Below are positions 23,869 to 23,939 of a DNA stretch of 23,939 bases, one piece after another; the stretch's first letter is position 1; every line of letters starts with the position of its first letter. Under the pieces are notes generated by a model. That model was not told where the DNA came from and made no database searches. It was given only the letters and a program-made list of their open reading frames with translations. The position numbers and the translations under genes were made by a program. This DNA comes from CAZVWW01 sp964631265 (GTDB lineage Bacteria > Thermotogota > Thermotogae > MWEM01): positions 1 to 23,939 of the forward strand of contig CAZVWW010000024.1 in the NCBI GenBank assembly GCA_964631265.1. Reading direction: 5' to 3'.

Positions 23869-23939
23869 TTATCCCTCAATCTTGTAACCGGAAACATTTC
23901 TATTCTCATCATCAATCTCTATCCCCACAAGGTACAGCT
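23869..23939 (-). CDS. C-terminal end of an unidentified gene, cut by the window edge
   Basis: On the - strand an open frame from the window edge reads LYLVGIEIDDENRNVSGYKI followed by EG and a TAA stop at 23869. The composition looks like a protein, and the frame is the only open one through to the edge, but 22 residues are too few to identify a family. The region 23776-23868 before it is without recognised features. Confidence 0.4.
   Translation of the reverse strand, partial: LYLVGIEIDDENRNVSGYKIEG

Overview
The window is bacterial chromosomal DNA, about 24 kb, gene-dense, of intermediate base composition. Strong Shine-Dalgarno (SD) sequences (GGAGG type), TTG and GTG starts preceded by good SDs, many 1-4 base start/stop overlaps, tRNA genes with encoded CCA ends, and a BmrCD/YheIH-type heterodimeric exporter all fit a Bacillota-like or similar bacterium. 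The fused shikimate kinase/dehydroquinate synthase and the divergent chorismate synthase recall Thermotogales-type enzymes. I cannot name the genus. Three runs of exactly 100 N (11838-11937, 16530-16629, 21440-21539) are scaffold gaps.

Layout. (1) 1-184: end of a tRNA-Met gene and a tRNA-Pro gene on the + strand, closed by a terminator. (2) 191-4058, - strand: shikimate-pathway operon aroA > aroC > aroK-aroB fusion. (3) 4175-7991, + strand: five overlapping genes (cobalamin-binding protein, LolC/MacB-type ABC permease and its ATPase, NAD synthase, O6-alkylguanine-DNA alkyltransferase). (4) 7992-10637: extended -10 promoter, an unusually structured leader, then umuD, a DUF72 gene and umuC, a DNA-damage-tolerance operon. 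(5) 10657-16529: iron-dependent alcohol dehydrogenase (3' end lost in a gap), rpiA directly behind a terminator, and a two-subunit ABC multidrug-type exporter. (6) 16635-16787: repeat array filling a convergent intergenic region. (7) 16792-20507, - strand: TetR regulator, ABC-2 ATPase and two ABC-2 permeases behind a promoter with two matching operators. (8) 20773-21216: GNAT acetyltransferase. (9) 21217-22158: about 940 bases without a credible gene, holding a second repeat array and a 247-base structured segment between perfect 34-base direct repeats. (10) 22159-23658: membrane-anchored S41-type peptidase with a near-consensus promoter, then tRNA-Val and the tail of a - strand gene.

The most unusual material is non-coding. 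Two distant repeat arrays and the direct-repeat segment contain hairpins whose stems differ but whose loop is the same, TCCCC(C)GG on the + strand. Two of the three ABC-2 transport genes have SDs containing GGGGGA, the exact complement of the TCCCCC part of that loop. This suggests, without proving, either a family of structured RNAs with C-rich loops acting on SDs, or a dispersed palindromic element. Gaps 2 and 3 break inside these arrays, so true copy numbers are unknown.

Other points of note are the umuD leader (a 16-bp long-range stem enclosing a second hairpin and competing with a terminator hairpin), the terminator abutting the rpiA SD, and DUF72 between umuD and umuC.
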